From: Sambucus nigra
Taxonomy: Eukaryota; Streptophyta; Magnoliopsida; Dipsacales; Adoxaceae
NCBI GenBank assembly: GCA_949130495.1
Contig: OX422219.1
Coordinates: 269,747,111 to 269,811,110, forward strand
DNA length: 64,000 nt
Reading direction: 5' to 3'
In this document: piece by piece, positions 45,495-56,718 of the stretch
Numbering within the stretch: position 1 is the first letter of the stretch
Layout of the letters: the number at the start of each line of letters is the position of its first letter
Translations under genes and position numbers: made by a program
The notes under the pieces: generated by a model
Database searches by the model: none
What the model saw: the letters and a program-made list of their open reading frames with translations, nothing else
Told to the model about the DNA's origin: nothing

Positions 45495-48028
45495 GTTACG
45501 ATCCTGGATGTACAATCATTGCAACAGATCGTGGGTCAGTTTCGACGCGAGTGTTACGTTCAGGGACACGACGAGCAGGTAAGGCAGATGGAAAATGGAG
45601 GTAATATTTTTGTTTCATCCTTGCGAGTACAGGATTAGTTCGAGTGACATGAGTACGTCACAATATATGATTGTTAACACGACAATTCGAGTGCAATTCG
45701 AGTTTAGTAGGTGAGTTGGTGGTATCAGCCTTATTATGAATGTATTTACCGTTGGGTAGCGGGACTTTTCGGTGTCACTTGTTGGGGAGTGGGTGTGGTC
45801 ACTAAGATAATTTTTATGTTATGATTTACTACTTTTGAGAGTTAATAAAGTAGGACTTATTATGAACATGTATAGTGACTGTATACCGAGGGTTTTAGAG
45901 GTAGTAGATTGTGTGATACAATTATTATGCTTGTTATTATAGAGTGAGTTATATTGTTTTGCTATGCATCACTTGAAAGAGGGTTGGGCATATATATACG
46001 TATATATAAATTGTATTATATCATAGACTTCTGTGAGTATGTTGTCTACTTATATTTGATCTTGGTGCGTAGGGAATTTTTACTGATGTAATTCAGGGTG
46101 CGTTGTGTTTCTTGTCGAGCGGAGAGATATCGCTCGTTATTTATATAATGTTCAGAACTTGAGATAGTAAGAGCGTCGTGTTATATGTCGTCTTCGGTGA
46201 CATGAGAATGGATTAGTAGGCTTTTCATGTCAGCAGGCGGAAATTTGGGGGTACGTATTATGGGTTGAGGGACTAACGGATCTCGACGACCGATAATGTT
46301 AGATAGTAGTGTATCGGGAGGTCCTTGTTTGGATTTTGCTTTATAAGACATTACACGGGCGAAACTAAGCGGACATTGGAAGTTGGGAGAAATTTGGTCT
46401 TTAGGACATGGGTTTATTACCTTACTTATTGTGCGTATACGTGATTAAAACTGAGAGCTAATAATTATATTATGATTTAACCTCAGTATAGCCAGAAAAT
46501 CCGGATGTGAAAACAAGTGTAGAACGTTTACCACAATTATATTGGTGGCGAAACCTAGAAAATAATTAAGTTGCAACCTTATTGTACGGTCATGCCAAGT
46601 ACACGACAATTAGCTTAAATCAAGTATATTACGTTCAGTTAATTTGTGCGGTTATGCATTGGTATAGGGTGTATGGGACCCCTAGTTAGTTGGATATTTG
46701 GTATCATCCACAGTCGAAATATTTGGAAAGGTATGTGTAAAATGAGCAAATGAAGAAGGGAGTTGACACATGGGAATATTGGAGCTTTCCCCATTAGAGG
46801 AAATACTTTAGCCGTGGGTACATGGGCTCATAGTTGTCACTAAAAATGGGATGAAATTGCAAAGTGTCATGTTGGCGCCAAGGTCAATTAATAGATTAAA
46901 TGATGAATTATTTTAATATGAGATGGCTAAAGGTACATGGACTTGATAGCAGAGTACGCCACATTATGAGGGTCCATTCCGGAGATGCTATAGTTGTATA
47001 TATTATATATGTAATAAATATATACAAATGTGATTAACCTACTTGTGTGTGATGTAGGAAAGATGGATAGTGTATATCTAAAAATGATTTAATTATGAGA
47101 TGATCTACTCAGTGTGTGATAGTAGTAAAGTTAGATAGTTTATATCTAGAGATGAATTAAGTAGAGCAACTTAATGAAATGTTTTAATGATAACATACAT
47201 GAAAATGTTAAGTATAGTTGCATAATAACATACCGGTAACGTTAAGTATTAGTATCGCGATAACATACTATATGGGCGGTATGGGGGAGCTAAACCTGTT
47301 AGGGTTAGATAATTATTGATGAGACCTAGTTGGATGGGTTAGCATAGCTAGGAAGATGACATTAGGCGTGCACAGTAGTTGAGTGGTGAGGAACTTAAGG
47401 GAGTGTACGTTGAACTAACATGTGTAATTAGTAACTTATTTTAAACTGCAATTTAAATACTTGCTAAATATTTTCAAATGGTTTTGCTTGGGCTCCGACC
47501 CGTACTTGAAAAATATTTTCAAAACCTTTTAGGTGTCCAGCCACAAGGACGCCCAGCTTGATGATGTGTTCTAGGGATGCGTAGCTACAACACTTGTGGA
47601 AGCTTGCAGGATTTGGATTAGACGCTTCGGTTACTTCATTCCTAGAGTAGGATGCAGTTCAGTTATTTCATTTGGGCGTGTTGCCCATCCAACCATTTCT
47701 TTTATTTCAGTTTAGACTTTGTACTTCGGTTTATATTCATCTATTAGACTTGGAAACCGAGGTTTTATTCAGTACTTTTTTATTTTTTACTTATCTTGTG
47801 AGGGATTTATTTTATTACTGCGTGGATGGTTTAGTGATTGTATTTATTTCACTTGTTGCTGTCGTTTAATAAAAGATAAAAGTTGGCACTGACCTTTTTT
47901 AATACGAGGTGGTTAGTTTAATTTTAAAAATATTTTCGACAGTGACGCTAAGAATGAACTTAATGAGATTCCTGTTTTAATTGGATGAAGAATTGATCAC
48001 TCGATAATACATTAGGCGGGGTGTCACA
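45495..48028 (+). mobile_element. LTR-X copy 4, right piece
   Basis: It ends GGCGGGGTGTCACA, the reverse complement of the copy-2 start. At 47527-47560 it carries AGGTGTCCAGCCACAAGGACG, the complement of the block at 10857-10885 in copy 2. After 48028 comes ACCTT and copia RT coding sequence resumes. Small inverted repeats of the ATAACATAC...GTTAAGTAT kind at 47180-47275 occupy the position of the tandem arrays in copies 2 and 3. Confidence 0.85.
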
Positions 48029-48033
48029 ACCTT

Positions 48034-49683
48034 GTGCCACGAGTCGTGCTTTATATCGAGTGATTTTATTTTTCTCATTTATTTTTCTTACAAGCACCCA
48101 CCGATAACTTATAAAGTTAAAACCTTTTGGTGTTTATACTACAGGTCCAAATACACCACGTTTATTTAGACACTCGTGTTTTGCTTTAATTAAAATTTCC
48201 CATTTTAGCCAATCAACTCTTTGTCGACGTGGTTCATTATCATCATTATTTCCTTTTGAAATTTGCGTAGCTACTGCATATGAAAAAATATTATCGATGA
48301 CTGTTTCTATACGATCTAAAATTTATCCTGAATATTTGTAAAATATAGAGATCTAATTATTATCATTATGTACCTTTGCCTCTTCGCATACTTATATAGT
48401 CACTTTCGGGACTTGTGTCTTTTCATAGATAATAACCTTTTTAGGGGTTTTAGAGAATGTGAATCTTTTATTCGTAACCTCTTTTAAAGTGTTATGACGC
48501 TTCGGGGGAGATGAATCTTTGGAACCTATAGATCTGCCACGCTTCTGGTGTGCAATATATTCATTTGCTGCTGATACAATATTTGTCCCACTGGTATATC
48601 AATTCTGATTGGCACATTTGCAGCGGGCATATGATACTTGGTTACTTTTGTAGCATTATGCATTGAGTAATTTATTTATAATTTATTGAAGATGTAACAT
48701 CCTTCTCACTTCCTGCTCACATTGAGTGGTGCGGGGGTCTAAATGAGATAAAGTAGAAGTGTTCCATGTTAATTCCCGTCGTTCTTCATAAACGGACCAT
48801 ACTTCATGTAGGTTCTTTCCTCCCTCTAATACCGAGAAGAATGTCTCATCAAAATGACAATCCGTAAATTTAGCGTCAAACACGTCACCTATCAGTGACT
48901 CACTATAACAAATGATTCATGACGAATCACAACCAACATATATTCACAAATGATGTCGGTAACCCATTTTGGTACACTGAGTTGGGGGTATGGTCACGTA
49001 CACTGCACAACCAAATTTACACAAGTGTCATATATTTGGGTAGCATTCAGACACAAGTTGAGAGGGTGAAAATGGGTGATAAGCAGTTGTCCTAAGCTTA
49101 AGTAACTTAACTGGGTGTAGGATATCATGTCCCCAAGTAGAGACTGAGAGTTTAGATTGCATAAGTAAAGGTCGTGCAATAAGTTACAAAAGTTTAATTA
49201 AGGACTCAGTTAAGCCAGTTTGAGTGTGGACAGGAGGGATTAGGTGCTTAACATCAATTCCATATGATAAACAATAATCATAAAAAAAATTGAGAAGTAA
49301 TTTATCCCGTAATATCTAAAGGAATGAATTTAATGTGTTGATCAGGAAAATTTGCTATAAGTTTTATGATTTGAGCAAGTAATTTTACAAAGGTTAAATT
49401 TCGAGTAGATAATAAACAAACATGTGACGAACGATTGGATGCGTCAATTAAAACCATAAAATATTTAAAAGGTCCACGAAAGGGTGAATGTGGCCACAAA
49501 TATCCCCTTGAATTCTTTCTAAAAAGATGGTGACTCATACCCTACTTTGAGAAAATATGCTTTAGCGATTATTTTACCTTGAGAACAAGGGATGCAAAAA
49601 CGATCATCAGATAAGGTAAGTTATTTTTTTGTTAATGAGTGCCCGTGTGAGTTATTTATGATTCAAAGTAACATGTTTGATGG
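48034..49683 (-). pseudogene. integrase and RT start of the outer Ty1/copia element
   Basis: In minus sense the frame at 49538-49302 contains RGYLWPHSPFRGPFKYFMVL and LLAQIIKLIANFP (integrase core start, decayed GDICGP). 49300-48900 contains TQTGLTESLIK, IARPLLM, STWGHDILHP and KFGCAVYV. 48883-48683 contains FDAKFTDCHFDETFFSVLEG and LSHLDPRTTQCE. At 48070-48034 RYKARLVAQG is the first RT block, continued at 23874. Order and strand are those of Ty1/copia (PR-INT-RT). Multiple stops; inactive. Confidence 0.88.
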
Positions 49684-49691
49684 CTCATGAC

Positions 49692-50393
49692 TAGGGTTGT
49701 GTTTTTTTTTTCGAACTTTCCGATTTTTCCGATTTTCGATCCGATTTTTTCCGAATTTGGAAAGAAATTTTAGTTTGTCGATTTCCGATCTTTTTGTAAA
49801 AAATCGGAGCAAAAATCGAAAATAATTCTGAATTTTCGATTTTCTGATCCAATTTTTCCGAAATTATGCCGATCCGATTTTTTCGAATTATTTCCGATTT
49901 TTTCCGAATTGTTTTCGATTTTTTCAGAATTATTTTCCGATTCTCGATTTTTCCAATTTCTTTTCTGATTTTTTGAAAGTTTCCCATATCCCACATCGGT
50001 TGGGAGAGGGAGAGGGAGAGGGCTCCAAAATATGCTCTATAAAAGGAGAGTATCCTCCTAACTTCTACACAAATGAAACAATGGGCCAAATCCTCATATA
50101 TTTACATGTTGGGTTAAGCCATTTTCTTTATTTCTTTAAAATGAGAATTTCGAGTAATCGAAAATCCATAATTTATTTTTTGAAATTTTGGAATTTCCGA
50201 AATTTCTTGATTTTTAATATATTTTGTGAATTTTCGATTTTTTCCGATTTCTGCCTATTTTCTGATTTTTCCGAATTCAGAATTTTTTTAATTTTCCGAA
50301 AAAATCGGATTGGAAATCGAAATAGTTATTTTATTTCCAAAAAAAAATTCGAAGAGGCATTTTTCGATTCGGTCCGGCCGAAACATAGCCCTA
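49692..50393 (+). mobile_element. hAT-like MITE carrying a USE-plus-TATA promoter-like core (copy 2)
   Basis: Ends TAGGGTTGTGTTT and AAACATAGCCCTA, with a perfect 8-bp duplication CTCATGAC at 49684-49691 and 50394-50401. Same family as 4052-4690. The plus-strand core reads ATCCCACATCGG (49989-50000) and, 39 bases after ATCG, TATAAAAGG; a GGGAGA repeat explains the 12 bases more than in copy 1. It interrupts the copia protease-integrase region. Confidence 0.88.
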
Positions 50394-50401
50394 CTCATGA
50401 C

Positions 50402-50818
50402 AGTATGTGATTACACAACATTTATTGTTGTATGGCATAACCCCGTGGATAATGAAGGTAACCTCTCTAGTGTGAGCTTTTGACTTTCAACACTATAAGT
50501 GATGCGAAAGAACTCTTTATCACCTTCACTGCATGTTTCCATATGATATTCGTTCATTCTCATGTCCTTAAAACTCAACAAATTTCTTCTGGAATTTCTT
50601 GAATATGTTGCATTATTTATGAATAAGTAGGTACCATTAGGTAACACCACGTGAGCTATTCCACAGCCTTCAACGATCTTGGCAGTACTAACTTTAGTGA
50701 AAATATTTGTTATATTGTATACCAAGTCTAAGAAAAACTTTTGGTTTTTCAGAATAGTGTGGGTTTTTCCAATGTCTACCAGACAAATATCAATGCTTGC
50801 TATTACTTTCGAGCCCAT
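50402..50818 (-). pseudogene. protease / pre-integrase of the outer Ty1/copia element
   Basis: The minus-strand frame of 135 codons reads DICLVDIGKTHTIL (the protease active-site motif DSG/DTG, with Ser/Thr changed to Ile). It goes on through VEGCGIAHVVLPNG and SRNSRRNLLSFKDMRMNEYH, the conserved copia protease C-terminal half. The catalytic triplet is broken, and the remainder is cut by the MITE at 50393. Part of the 22440-50818 split element. Confidence 0.85.
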
Positions 50819-50984
50819 ACCTTTAAGATGAGTAAATACAAATTAAAATTCAATCCACCAATAATACAAGCATTGTAAAAGTAAAATTAATAAGTAAAGT
50901 CAATCCATTAACTAATAACTTCTTTAATAAAGACATGATGATAATGTTGAATTATTCATGTCTCAATAGTAAATGTTAATCTAG

Positions 50985-51470
50985 TAGTTTTGAATTTTAG
51001 GTTCTATTATATGCATAATATCTATACAGTTATACTATATTGTAGAACTCCAGGTTCTATTTTAGATCAAGTACGAATCTTCGAATTTACCAAAAAATTA
51101 TTTATGAAAACTTTTGGTTCCACACATAATATTATTGAACTTTTAGTTCAATTTTATTTAGAAAGGTTCAACATTGCCATCCATAAGATGTTAAGGGCCC
51201 CACCCTAGATAATAAAAATTTACGCTTTAGATCTTGGGAATATGTATATGGAGCTTTAGGTCCCATATGTTAAGAACTTCGGTCTCAAATTTTATTGTAT
51301 TTTATTTTTTTTCAAAAACTAATGAGGGGAATTGTACACTAGTTACAAATAATAATTTATGAACTTCTAGTCATAATATTGATTAGGTCCAAGTGATTCA
51401 GAACTTCAGGTCATTGTTATTTATTTACATAAAATAATTAAACTTCGGGTTCAATTTGATTAATATATTG
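50985..51470. repeat. diverged short repeats around GAACTTC...GGTTC
   Basis: AGAACTCCAGGTTCT, GAACTTTTAGTTCA, GAACTTCGGTCTC, GAACTTCTAGTC, GAACTTCAGGTC and AAACTTCGGGTTC recur every 60-80 bases. Each is a near-palindrome. It lies upstream (minus sense) of the copia protease, so it probably replaces or belongs to its gag/leader. Confidence 0.6.
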
Positions 51471-51472
51471 TG

Positions 51473-51890
51473 TGGTGTCGAAAAATCAACCCGTCAGGGG
51501 GTGTCCATTTACCAAGATGCATGCATAAAAATAAATATAAGAGAGACAAAGATTTACGTGGTTCGACTATGAATGGCCTACGTCCACGGGGCTGCTGTTG
51601 TGTTTCATTATGATAATGAGAGAGTTTACATGAGAGTGTTTCTCTAACCTTCTGAGCCCCCTTTCACAATGGTGGGTGTCCCCTTTATATAGAGTTAGGT
51701 GTTACATTAGGGTTACATATGGAAGAGTCCCCTCTTCGTATAGTTTAAGTTACAATCAACTACTGTTCCTTAGTCTTCTACTTTATCAAGGACTCGAGGT
51801 ATCGTGTGGGAGCCCATACTGGTCGTCATCTTGACTGATGTGCTTGCCACGTGTCCTTCTATTTAGGTAGGTATATTTATTGCCCCCACA
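51473..51890 (-). mobile_element. short LTR with TGTGG/CCACA ends (3' LTR of a second Tat-like element)
   Basis: Bounded by TGTGGTGTCG at the left and TTGCCCCCACA at the right. It contains ATTTACGTGGTTCGAC...CTACGTCCACGG, a sequence type common in plant gypsy LTRs. In minus sense a TATA box CTATATAAAGGGG is at about 51680-51693. The repeat-rich region to its right would be its 3' UTR. No second LTR found in the window. Confidence 0.55.
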
Positions 51891-52139
51891 ATAGACCCAT
51901 AGGTCGCAGTTCAGCTGAGTTGATTTTGAGATGAGCTGGGGAGCTGGTCCGTATTCTCTTCAAACGTGTGTAGTTGCTGATGTGAATATGATTGTCATTC
52001 TTTGAGTTGTCGTTAAAATTTTAAGCCTTGTTTGGTTGATCTTCTTGCCTTTGTAAGGCTTTAGATGAATGCTTTGAGTTGAGAGACGTTCAATCGATAT
52101 GGGAACCGGGCTCGAGAGTGTTGAGCTGCCTACATACCC

Positions 52140-52498
52140 TCATGGGATCTGGTCGAACGTAGTTCATTATTCTGTTTTATTGCATGGCCCAATTCGCGAG
52201 GCCGACCACAGGCCTGTTAAAAATTCATTTGCTGAGGCTTTCTTCGAGCGTGCATAAAGTTTAGGGCATCTCCCTATATTTTGATCTTATGTGGTCCAAT
52301 TGGTGAGGCCAACCATAAGCCCATGTGTCGAGCCTTGCTCGAGCATGTACCTACTCGGGGTAAGATCCAGCATTAGGTTTTTCATATGGTCCAATTGGAG
52401 AGGCCGACCACAGGCCTATGTGTCGAGCCTTGCTCGAGCATATACCTAGTCGGGGTGAGACCTTGCATTAGTTTTTTCATATGGTCCAATTGTAAAGG
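52140..52498. repeat. 95-bp tandem array, left part
   Basis: GGTCCAATT recurs at 52293, 52388 and 52483, an exact 95-base period. Each unit includes GGCCGACCACAGGCC and GCCTTGCTCGAGCAT. A more diverged unit starts near 52190. LARD2 interrupts the unit starting at 52483. Confidence 0.9.
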
Positions 52499-54048
52499 TG
52501 ACTAGCCACGTGAAATGCATGCTCGTGTAAGGTCACGGTCGTTATTTTTGTTTCACCGCGGTAATATAAAAACCTAAATTATGACTACACTTGCGGGGCA
52601 GGCACGACGGTAAGTCGGGTATCGAAAGATCCACTGAGACGAGTTGCTAGAATTTATATGATTTAATACTCCGATATAAAAGTGTAAAAAGTGATTACAA
52701 ACTAAAAAGGAAAAAGATGTATAAAAGGGAAATTTTTTATCTAGGCGAGGGTATTTAAACTTGATTAACAAAGCAGTAAAAACTATAGGTTGCGTCGAAT
52801 ATCCCTCACCCGAGTTAATTTGTATAAAATGGATACATGGGTCGACGAGTTATTTAAAATGCGTCTCGTTTCGACAGTTAATTGAAACAATGGTTGTCAC
52901 GCCCCTAAATCCGCATAAAAGCCTAATAAGATTTTGGCGTCATCAAATACCTAAAAATTACGCACGAAAGGTCGTAAGCGCAGGACATACATGATATGCC
53001 CCGTCAAATCTCCTAGGCGTAATAACTAGGACAACGCACCCGAAATAGACCCATAAATACCATCACCAAAGAAAAGCAACGCGTCAACTCGAGTGAGTTC
53101 AATTCAAACACAACCTAATTTAAATTAGCTAGAAAGCATGGTAAAAACGCGATAAATGAAAGCGGTAAATAAACGCGGTAAATCTACACTAGAAAGCAAG
53201 CAAAGAAATCATGTAAAGAAACCATGTAAACCTAAATTAGAAAGCTTGTAGATTAACTACAAAGCAAGAAATAAAGGAAATACACACTATATTAATGGAG
53301 ATGGAAGATGGTAGCACAAATTACAAGCCTAAATGGGTGTCAATCTAAGAAGAAATGAAGAAATGAGCTCTCAAACCTCCAAAACCCTAGCCTAAACTAC
53401 CTAAAACGAATTATATATGTTTTTACATCAAAATTCCTTTATATAGTAAAAGGAATAAAATTAGAAAAGAAAAGGAAAAAGAAAAGAAAAGGCCAAAATA
53501 TCTGCAGAAAACAGGGGATCGATCGATCGATCCCCTGTGATCGATCGATCGATGCTTAAAATTCCAGCCCGCTGTCTCCCACGATTTGGCAAAATAAGAA
53601 GGATCGATCGATCGATCCCTTTGATCGATCGATCGATCAAACAGGTCTGCATAATCCTGCCTCCTGTTTTGATGTGCTTGCATTTCCCGTCCGTTAAAAT
53701 CGCCGTAACTTCTTCGTTCTGCATCGGAATCGTGCACCGTTCATGGCCACGCAAAGCTTGCAAGGAGGGCTACAATTTCCGTGTAGATGTTGGGCCAGGT
53801 TCCCAAGTTGTAAAAAGACTAAAATGCCCTTGAACATGCGATCGTGTACGAAAATCGAGCGGAATGCGTCTGAACTTCACACTTATCATCTAAATACATA
53901 TAAAAGCTCAATTAACCCCTGCAAAACATGTTAACGTAAAAATACAAGGTTGTTTGGTTAACGAGCATAAATATAGGGAATAAGATACCCGAAGGGGCTA
54001 AAATACGTCGGTTCGAGGGATAAAATACGCAATATTTGAGTATCATCA
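52499..54048 (-). repeat. LARD2 3' LTR
   Basis: 1550 bases; in minus sense it starts TGATGATACTC. It contains palindromes (53516-53640) and a TATA box (53437-53448). Colinear with the 5' LTR, with scattered differences. Confidence 0.92.
53437..53640 (-). promoter_or_regulatory. GATC-type palindrome cluster and TATA box, LARD2 3' LTR
   Basis: GGGGATCGATCGATCGATCC, TGATCGATCGATCGATGC, GGATCGATCGATCGATCC and TTGATCGATCGATCGATCAA at 53516-53640. In minus sense ACTATATAAAGG follows about 70 bases downstream. Confidence 0.5.
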
Positions 54049-54061
54049 CACCCCCTAAGTT
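54049..54061 (-). promoter_or_regulatory. polypurine tract of LARD2
   Basis: In minus sense AACTTAGGGGGTG, directly before the 3' LTR TGATGATAC. Confidence 0.85.
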
Positions 54062-54180
54062 ACACATTGCTAGTCCATAGCAATGAAATAGTTTGCAACA
54101 AGAATTACAAGCAAACCAAAAGCAGGATAAGTACAAAAGTATGGTATAAAAGTAAAATGCCACTTTCGCGGGCGATTCGA

Positions 54181-54255
54181 TTGCATTTAGCGTATGCAAT
54201 AAGCCGTTAAACCCCTAGGTCACCCTAGTGGACGAGTGTAGTTTCGTGAGGGTTT
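54181..54255 (-). ncRNA. conserved structured block, LARD2 copy
   Basis: On the plus coordinates: P4 TTGCAT 54181-54186 with ATGCAA 54194-54199; P1 AAACCC 54209-54214 with GGGTTT 54250-54255; P3 CTAGG 54215-54219 with CCTAG 54224-54228, loop GTGA in transcript sense; P2 ACGA 54232-54235 with TCGT 54244-54247, followed by one mismatch. The pairing scheme is that of LARD1. Confidence 0.65.
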
Positions 54256-54954
54256 TCAGGGATAATACCCACAAACATCGCATGGTTTCCTCAAAATATG
54301 CCCAAACCAAGATGCGACAAGCCCAAAAATAGCGAACAAGATTTCATACGCATTATTAGCAAAATGAATGAATTCAAACAAAAGTCCGAATCATTAACAT
54401 TATAGAATGCACCTCATAGAATTGAAACCTTAAAATGTGGGAGGGGAGCGAGCACATGCAAAGTGTGATTTGGTAAAAACTTAAATAAACCGGATACTAA
54501 ATAAAGCAAGCATATATTCAATCCTCACGGGCACTTGAAACAGGGAGGTAACACACGTAACATGCAGGCATAAAGAGTAAATGTAAATGGAAACTAGGCT
54601 GCACACATGTCACAAATGAAGAACGCTATATATAAACTGAAAAACTGTAATCTCAATAAAAGATACCGCTCATTAAAAGAGGCGAAATGTATTTTCACAG
54701 ATTATCAAAAATATTATGACTTTTAAATTAAATCAACCTAAGATCACATAGGACTTTAATAGGGTTATAATGTAGGTTAGTCTAGGGTACGAAACGAAGG
54801 ATATGTATATACGGATTCAAAGTGTTCGGGATGAAAACTCGAGATAATGGGAAAATGCAGGCAATAACAAAATTGGAAAACAAGTTCCAAAAAGGCATTA
54901 TATATATATATCAATTGGAGATTAATCAAAGCTTATTGAACTATATACAACATT

Positions 54955-55085
54955 TACAACTTTCTCTTTCTCTTTCTTTTCTTCTTTTTCTCGTTTTTCT
55001 CTTTTGTTTTCTTTTGCTTTTTGCTTTCTCTTTTTCTTCACTTTTTTCACATCTTTCTTCTTCCTTGTATTTAATTTTTCTAAGA
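54955..55085 (-). repeat. polypurine stretch (minus sense) in LARD2
   Basis: Plus strand shows TTTCTCTTTCTCTTTC and similar. Counterpart of 31316-31490 in LARD1. Confidence 0.75.
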
Positions 55086-55403
55086 AAAGCATACTAAGTA
55101 ACTAACATGTGAGCAAAAACATGGACTAAATAAAGAAATGGATAGAATATCCCACACCCCCTAACTTAAAACTTGACATTGTCCTCAATGTGAATTAAGA
55201 ACCAAGTTAAAAAAGGAAAAGAGCGACATTACCCAAAATTGGAGCGATCCCCATAAGAACAAGTCCAAAGAATATACAAAACAAGTTAGTACCGAGCATA
55301 GAAAAAACAAATAACGAAAAGTTAACTAATTACATTAGACTAAAATAAAAAGAAAGAAAGAATAAAAAGCTAACTATATACAACCTACTATTTAGGCTTC
55401 ACA

Positions 55404-56525
55404 CTAACTATACACTAGAAGTCTAAATAGTTGAGGGTCCACCGTGAAAATGATTTGACTTTGGAGGATAACCGGTGTACCCTCACATACAAGCATGCCC
55501 TCCGAAAAATATGAATTTCATTTTAACAATGGAAGGCATGTGTAAGGCGGAAGAAAGGAACCATCGTCAATTAAAAGTTTTAGAGGGACGGTGGGGGGTT
55601 TGGATTGAACGGGTGACAAAAACATGTGGGGACCGAGAAAAGCTGAATATCCTCCCAAGGATTTTGAAATTGGAATGGGGGGTGGCGCACACAAAGGCAA
55701 GGATGCGATCATTGAAGGCGACTCGAGCAAGTACTCCTCATCAGCGAAAAGGTTTAAAAAATTAAATCTTGAAATCGAATCATCGGGTACTTATGACGGT
55801 GTGATAACAGAAAATGAAAATGGGGATGAAAGAAATTCAAACTCATGAGAAGAATCATCATCGCATGAAGATTGAGTTTCGAAGGAAATAATATCATTTT
55901 CAATGAAATGTTCTTCTTTGGGGGCCAAAGAAGAAATCATTTCACTGCAAATAGATATTACGCCATTTTCATCCTCACTTTCAATATCTATTACGCAATG
56001 GGCAAACTCTAGAATGGTTTGTTACAAAGTCAGCACAAGTACCTCCTTTGGTTCAAAACATTCTTCGACTTCAAAAGTCTCGGAAGCAAAATCGTCGTCG
56101 GACTCAAATAATAAATCCAAATCATGTTCCCACAAACGATTTTCTTCCGGATAACGATTTTCAAGTTTCTCATTCTCATACATACGCAAGCTCTCACCAA
56201 ATGTCATGGGTCGAGGTGTGAATGCATGAAAATGGAAACTTTGAAAATTACAATCGGACTTAAACGAAAACTCATTATTATAGGAATTTTGAAAACTATT
56301 GCAATTCGTTTCAAAATTTCTATTATAAGGAGGTAAAGGCCCAAAATCATTATCATCATCATCATCAAAATTCCAATAACCCGAGTTTTGACTTTCGTTT
56401 TACTCGCCCAAAGTCATATTTGAATTAATAATATTTTGGGATTCTAAGTATTCACCGAAAGTCATAGAATTACGGGAATTTTGAGAATTATAACAATGAT
56501 TACCGAAAGAATTAGAATAAGACAT
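55404..56525 (-). pseudogene. LARD2 single ORF, acidic protein with repeated MTFGE motif, three internal stops
   Basis: From ATG 56525 one frame of 374 codons runs to TAG 55406 without frameshift, interrupted by TAA at 56402, TAA at 56024 and TGA at 55520. The N-terminal third is Asn/Ser-rich and repeats SMTFGEYLESQN, NMTLGE and PMTFGESLRMYEN, with an Asp tract (FDDDDDNDFG) between. The middle is acidic (DLDLLFESDDDFASE) and the C-terminal part is hydrophobic and Pro-rich. There is no zinc knuckle, capsid or enzyme motif. The stops could again arise from CAA/CGA by C-to-T. It occupies the same place as the LARD1 ORF but shows no clear similarity. I do not recognise the family. Confidence 0.65.
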
Positions 56526-56696
56526 GCTTACCCCAAAAATGGCTCAAGTGGAGAATTCCACAAAGATATGCGCGAGCGGGAAATTCAAGCGTTTCTAAGT
56601 GCTCAAATGTGTAAGTCCTGCAAAAATATTAGCAAATAATACAATAGAAAGAAAACACTACGAAATACTAAATCAAATAAAGTCTAAAGTAAACAA

Positions 56697-56718
56697 GTCC
56701 CCGGCAACGGCGCCATTT
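56697..56718 (-). promoter_or_regulatory. PBS of LARD2
   Basis: In minus sense AAAATGGCGCCGTTGCCGGG, an intact tRNA-Asp-type PBS directly after the 5' LTR. Confidence 0.92.

Noticed and set aside
49985..50060. USE-TATA core as a genuine snRNA or 7SL gene
   Set aside because: The sequence after the TATA box shows no conserved snRNA, Sm site or 7SL start. It is part of a MITE with clear ends.
53516..53640. Regularly spaced palindromes as a CRISPR array
   Set aside because: Repeat units are only 14-18 bases, spacing is irregular, and the context is a plant LTR. CRISPR arrays are prokaryotic.
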